DNA of 64,000 nucleotides, taken from the NCBI RefSeq assembly GCF_039555335.1, contig NC_092637.1:41866990-41930989 (forward strand), in the 5' to 3' direction. The number at the start of each line of letters is the position of its first letter. Position 1 is the stretch's first letter. Source of the stretch: Amphiura filiformis (Eukaryota; Echinodermata; Ophiuroidea; Amphilepidida; Amphiuridae). A model generated the notes under the pieces. It made no database searches. It saw only the letters and a program-made list of their open reading frames with translations, and was not told the origin of the DNA. The position numbers and the translations under genes are program-made. Of the stretch, positions 59,500 to 64,000 are shown in pieces.

Positions 59500-60594
59500 T
59501 ATGACCACCATTTGCCACTAGTTATTCTTCCTTCTTGTGACTGTCGGCTAAGTTTTAACTCCATACCTTAAAATCAACTGAACTTATGAGCGCAAGATGG
59601 CACGGGTGTCAAGAGTGGCTAACCATTAAAATATCGTACAACGAAAGTTGAACACATGTACACATGCGTTTTCATATTTTTTTCTTTATTACTGTTTATT
59701 TTTCTCTTAAATTTTTGCACAAAGGAAACACATTGAAAAATTAAATATTGAACACTGATCAGTTTTAGAGCTTCTTGACTCTTGATGGTAACACATAAAG
59801 GAAGATGGTCATATTAGAGAAGAACACGCTTTTGGTGAAGGTAATTCTGCGTGCTGTATATCTCCTGTCATCAACATAATGAAATTAATAATAATCTTTT
59901 GCATTTAGGTTTTATTGAGTTGAAATCGCTGCTGTGTTATAAACTGTAAGAATATTTGTACATTTCTGACTGAACTTGAAATAAAACTGAACAAGTTTTA
60001 TTCTCTGTTCAAATCCGGCATCTGCCTTGATATGGGCCTATTCGAATGCCCCACAAGTGTTTTAAATGAGCCTCTTATTGCATGTAACGTAATCAGCAGG
60101 AATGCGTGGAATGCGGGCTAATTACATAAGTTGTGAACTTGACTTTCACAGAGGTACTAGTAGAGGGTACATCAATTATGTCATGAAAAGAACCGTGATA
60201 TTTGTTCACATTAAATTAGATTATTTTCAAAAATCTACATGTAACCTTTTTTTGGGACATCCGGTAGCTAAAAGATGTGGCTTCGGATAGGGCTGGATGA
60301 TTGTTTAAGATTGTTGAAAACATACATTTTTAAATATCAGCAAGAAACCAGCAATTTTTAAACTACTTAGAAAACTGAGCTAATCACTTGTTCCAATAGT
60401 TTCATTTCTCGGACACACAATCAGTGACTCTTCACAACTACTGCTGCACACACAGCGCAGCAAAGGAAAGTTTTTCATGTGAGTAACTACTGTCTATAGT
60501 TTAATTTAATCACTATGTACTGTCTGTATTATATAATATATAGGCCTATAGTGTATAGCGCTCTCCACTGATGCTTTGCATCAAAGTGTTCAGT
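59500..60594. other. Intergenic, nothing recognised
   Basis: AT-rich unique sequence without repeat pairs or recognisable exons. Confidence 0.45.
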
Positions 60595-60781
60595 ATTCGC
60601 CACTTGCACGGTTCCGCCATTATGCACTATGTGCGGGGAGAGCCTCGAACTGGCAGCATACATGAATGGGAATTGAACCAGTCATATAACATTCTACGTA
60701 ATTCTTCCTTTCATGTATGCTGCCAGTTCGAGGCTCTCCCCGCATATAGTGCATAATGGCGGAACCGTGCAAGTGGCGAAT
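60595..60781. repeat. 72-bp near-perfect inverted repeat (hairpin)
   Basis: 60595-60666 and 60710-60781 are inverted copies over 72 bp with a single difference, which becomes a G-U pair in plus-strand RNA. The loop is 43 nt. The arms are GC-rich for the region ('gtgcggggagagcctcgaac'). Confidence 0.9.
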
Positions 60782-61329
60782 TATACTGGATGGACTGGAG
60801 TAATGCTTATCATATTTACAAATTGAAATTCATTGCCATGAGTCAAGAAAGAGTAGATTTGTTTACACCATTAGCGGAACTTTGTCCTTTTTAAGGACTC
60901 TTCTTGTCTGGTATATGATACCGAGCAACAAAGTGCAACATGGGCTAACATGGTGACTGCTATAATAGTTGAACTTGATCCCAGTGACCTCATGAGCTCT
61001 TAAGCTTGCATGAGAGTCTATGCTTGCATACTTACATGTTCAATGCTAAACCACTGACGACTCGACTCGCGACTGAGAGTAGCTGTTTAAATTTGACTAG
61101 CCCTGGTACGTATGGAGAAAGCGACACAATTCTAAGGTAAATTTTCATTTTAAATAAGCTTGTTTTTATTTCTTAATTCTCTAAATTTAATAGCATGACA
61201 TGGTATAATTTTAGTCATTTGGTTTTTTTAAAAACTATAATCGTATAATATTCACGCTAATGAGTTGCAAGACTACACAAAAATACGGTGTCTGATCTCC
61301 ATCATATTCTCCCTTTTATTATTCATTTT

Positions 61330-61830
61330 ATCCCTTTTATTATAGTTCCCCCTTTTTGACTTTCTCTCTTTTCAAACTTTTTTACTTTCCCCTTTTTGCA
61401 AATAGTTTCACCCTATTTGACTTTCCCCCTTTTCAAATAGTTCCCCTTTTTTACTTTCCCCTTTTTGCAAATAATTCCCCTTTTTTATTCCCCTTTTTTA
61501 CCCCTTTTTGCAAATAATTCCCCTTTTTACTTTCCCCCTTTTTCAAATAATTTCCCCTAAATTGCAAATAACTCCCCTTTTTGACTTTCCCCGTTTCAAA
61601 TAGTTTCCCCTTTTGCAAATACAGTTCCCCTTTTTTACTTTTCCTCTTTTTCAAATTGTTCCCCTTTTGCCAATTATTCCCTCTTATTTACTTTTTGCAA
61701 GTACTTTTCCTTTTTTTTTACTTTCCACCTTTTTACGTACCCATTTTTGCAATACTTTTCCTTTTTCCATACAGTTACCCTTTTAAACTTTAACCCTTTT
61801 ACTTTCCTCCGCTTTTCACAAATACATGTA
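61330..61830 (+). repeat. Pyrimidine-rich minisatellite
   Basis: About 20 degenerate units of 'ttccccttttttactttccc' and 'cctttttgcaaatagtt'. Frames in either direction are repetitive and not genes. Confidence 0.85.
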
Positions 61831-62045
61831 GATTCCCATTTTAAATAGTTTCTCCCGTGGAGCTATTATAGATGGAGAAGCAATAGTTAAACTTCTTTTC
61901 ATTGAAATATTAATGTAAAACATTTGAACAAAATTTGCCAAGTGGTAAACAACTTTTATTTCAATTTAAAATGCTAAACATTTGATATGTGTGATAATAG
62001 CAGCATGTAGACTGATATTGGCCTCTGTCATATTGACGTAATGTG

Positions 62046-62193
62046 TTACCGTCTCAGAGTCTGAGTTGAGCAAAGACGTAGCTTGCGACACCATCAGCGT
62101 ACGGCGTCGGAGGAGTGTAATCACTACGCTGAATGAAGACGCCGTGATGGTGTCGCAAGCTACGTCTTTGCTCAACTCAGACTCTGAAAAGGT
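62046..62193. repeat. Hairpin with perfect 42-bp arms
   Basis: 62055-62096 and 62145-62186 are perfect inverted copies. An inner GGCGTC/GACGCC pair and an outer GTTACC/GGTAAC pair extend the structure to 62046-62193. Confidence 0.9.
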
Positions 62194-62566
62194 AACTTTT
62201 TAAAGGGGGGTAACCCTATTGGTTTTGGATATGGATTGTGTTTAAAATTACATAATAATATCAAATATCGCCCCCTTTATGCTGCTTTGTGAAAAAACGA
62301 GAGCATTTACAGCGTAAATGTGAATAAATAGCCAAATTTGCAATCCAATCATGGTATACGTGAATTGCATTATGGGCAGGCAAGCAACAACAACAATTCC
62401 CGTTCGTATGACGAATGCATGACATGCTGTACAATGCCCGGCCCGTATTGAACGGAAAATATTTGTTGTTTTTTTCGTACCGTTTCAGAAAAAAAAGAAA
62501 CTAAATTTATTTCCCCTTGCAATATGTACATTTCAAATGAATATAAAAATGGAGAGGAAAAAATTC

Positions 62567-62640
62567 TTCCGATACCGGATTTTGAACCGGGTACCTCACG
62601 GGTGAAGCATGATGCGCTAACTAATTGAGCTAATCGGCCC
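62567..62640 (-). tRNA. tRNA-like sequence, anticodon TTC, probable pseudogene
   Basis: The minus strand has an A-box-like TTAGCTCAATTAGTTAG, an anticodon stem TCATG/CGTGA with loop CTTCACC (anticodon TTC, Glu) and a B-box GGTTCAAAATCC. The acceptor pairs only about 5 of 7 and the T stem has a mismatch. A TTTTTT run follows downstream. It may be a SINE head or a decayed tRNA. Confidence 0.4.
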
Positions 62641-64000
62641 ACTACGTGCGACGTGGAAGTTTTATAAATATATACGGCGCACCGTCTCCTCAGCAGTTAG
62701 TGTGGTTCGCTTTTTTCACAGAATGTGTATGACGCGAAACCAAAGTAGCTGTTGAGGAGACCCATGATTCGCAATTCATTCCCTACCCAGAAATCCGAAG
62801 TAAGTTTTAGTATTTACAAACTGGTAGTCTGTAAAAGCCGCTGTGTTTCATGATTTCTCCGGAAATACATCGACTTGGAGCGTCAAATTTCAGGATAGTG
62901 ATGAGAAAAATAGTATCTATCATGTGATACCAAAAGCTCATCAACAATGAAAAAAATCGGGGGGATGATGCTGTCGATCGGGTTACGGACCTTTAAGCTT
63001 ATGTGTGATAATGTAACACTTTGGACTATGAATATCATATCCGACAGTTTTTGTGTTAATATTAATAGCTGAGACTAAATTGAAATTTAATAGGACTAAT
63101 CTCTAGGAATCGGATACACACACACACACACACACAGACATACACGATATAGAAATCTATAGAATATGATATACAATTTCCGTCAAATTTTAATTTTGTT
63201 ATTCTTTACCCAAAATGCTGAAATAATATTAGTAATAACTGCCAACTATCTGAAATTTACGGCGAGAATAGGGGGAGGGACCTGGCCGATCAAAGAACAT
63301 ATTTTAAGTTGTAACTGAATAAATTGACAAATTATTATGAAAAGGTGCAGCACTTTCCTATAGCAAGAGATATCATCAAATGGTACTAGTTTTATGATAA
63401 TTACAAAAACATATGCTGCCCATTTTTTGTGGGCAAAATAATTTACTGGGTGGGCATGTTATTGACCTCCCTGCATCACCCTGACTGCCCTCCCCCTTTC
63501 AAAATCGTTCCGCCGCCGCTGGAAATGCCTAATTATTTCACCTCAATGCATTTCTAAATCTTACATCCAAATTTAGAAGAGGACTTATTACATGAATTGT
63601 TCTAATATCTATTGAACATGTTTTCATCCTCGCTTTAAATTGAAGTTGGTGTGGAATAGTACACTTATATGTTAAGATCTGTTACGAACAGAAACAGTTC
63701 CCATTATCCGACAGGGAGGTAAATAACATGAAATAAGATGGACAGAATTTTATAATATGAAATTAGTTAATTTTTTCAAACTTTTTTCTTCCTTTTTTGT
63801 TGGTATATTTGTAATGTTTACACATTCCCAATTTACACCTAAATGAAGTAAGCCAAATTTGTTGTCTTTGTAGGTCAACACAGCAATTTTGACATAAAGT
63901 TATAATTAAGACTTTATGTCCCAGTGGGGTTTCTTTCACTTTCTTTTATTATTTAAGCTGAAAATGGACAGAAAAAGCCTTCCCGGCAGTTATTACTAAT
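62641..64000. other. Window end, no gene recognised
   Basis: Contains a short (CA)n at about 63117-63135. Otherwise it is unique AT-rich sequence without inverted-repeat pairs or convincing exons. Confidence 0.5.

Noticed and set aside
61451-61793. Lys/Gly- or Phe-rich ORFs
   Set aside because: Both strands of a pyrimidine-rich minisatellite.
62370-62642. Minus-strand 90-codon ORF beginning MGRLAQLVSAS
   Set aside because: It is a translation through the tRNA-like sequence, a common artefact, not a protein gene.

Overview
This is a gene-poor, repeat-rich piece of a eukaryotic nuclear genome. It is AT-rich, with long introns, GT-AG splice sites, microsatellites, tRNA-derived SINEs, decayed non-LTR retrotransposons and many non-autonomous DNA transposons. 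The three protein genes belong to families that are expanded in marine invertebrate deuterostomes: an SRCR/somatomedin-B seven-transmembrane receptor, a YHYH-domain secreted protein and an NXPE/PC-esterase-like type II membrane protein. An echinoderm or hemichordate is the best guess, but this is inference and nothing in the window fixes the species.

Layout. 1-3.9 kb holds nested repeats. 3.9-19.2 kb (+) is a seven-exon receptor gene assembled here by splice phase: signal peptide, two SRCR domains, a cysteine-bearing SRCR-like region, a somatomedin-B domain, a long cysteine-rich ectodomain and a family-B-like 7TM. Its introns carry at least seven inverted-repeat elements, a tRNA-Thr-like sequence and two orphan histone-type 3' stem-loops. 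19.2-23.2 kb is intergenic, with a Penelope-like/hammerhead-like remnant and a MITE. 23.2-30.8 kb (+) is a four-exon gene for a secreted YHYH-domain protein with a TATA box; parts of its promoter region are duplicated in intron 1. 31-53 kb has no host gene I can support. It contains a very large fold-back structure (about 39.9-46.8 kb) whose arms are built from ~365-bp tandem units and whose centre holds a retrotransposon endonuclease fragment. It also has a 5'-truncated LINE, several MITE families present in more than one copy, and long microsatellites. 54.3-56.0 kb (+) is an intact 579-codon NXPE-like exon. 56.5-64 kb holds MITEs, a ~120-bp tandem array, two almost perfect long hairpins and a tRNA-like sequence.

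The three genes do not form an obvious pathway. All are predicted secretory-pathway or cell-surface products: a receptor, a secreted protein and a Golgi-type enzyme. The most notable items are the SRCR-SMB-7TM receptor architecture, the fold-back element, and the 72-bp and 42-bp near-perfect hairpins. All coordinates were read by eye; exon joins rest on reading frame, phase and consensus splice sites, not on transcripts.
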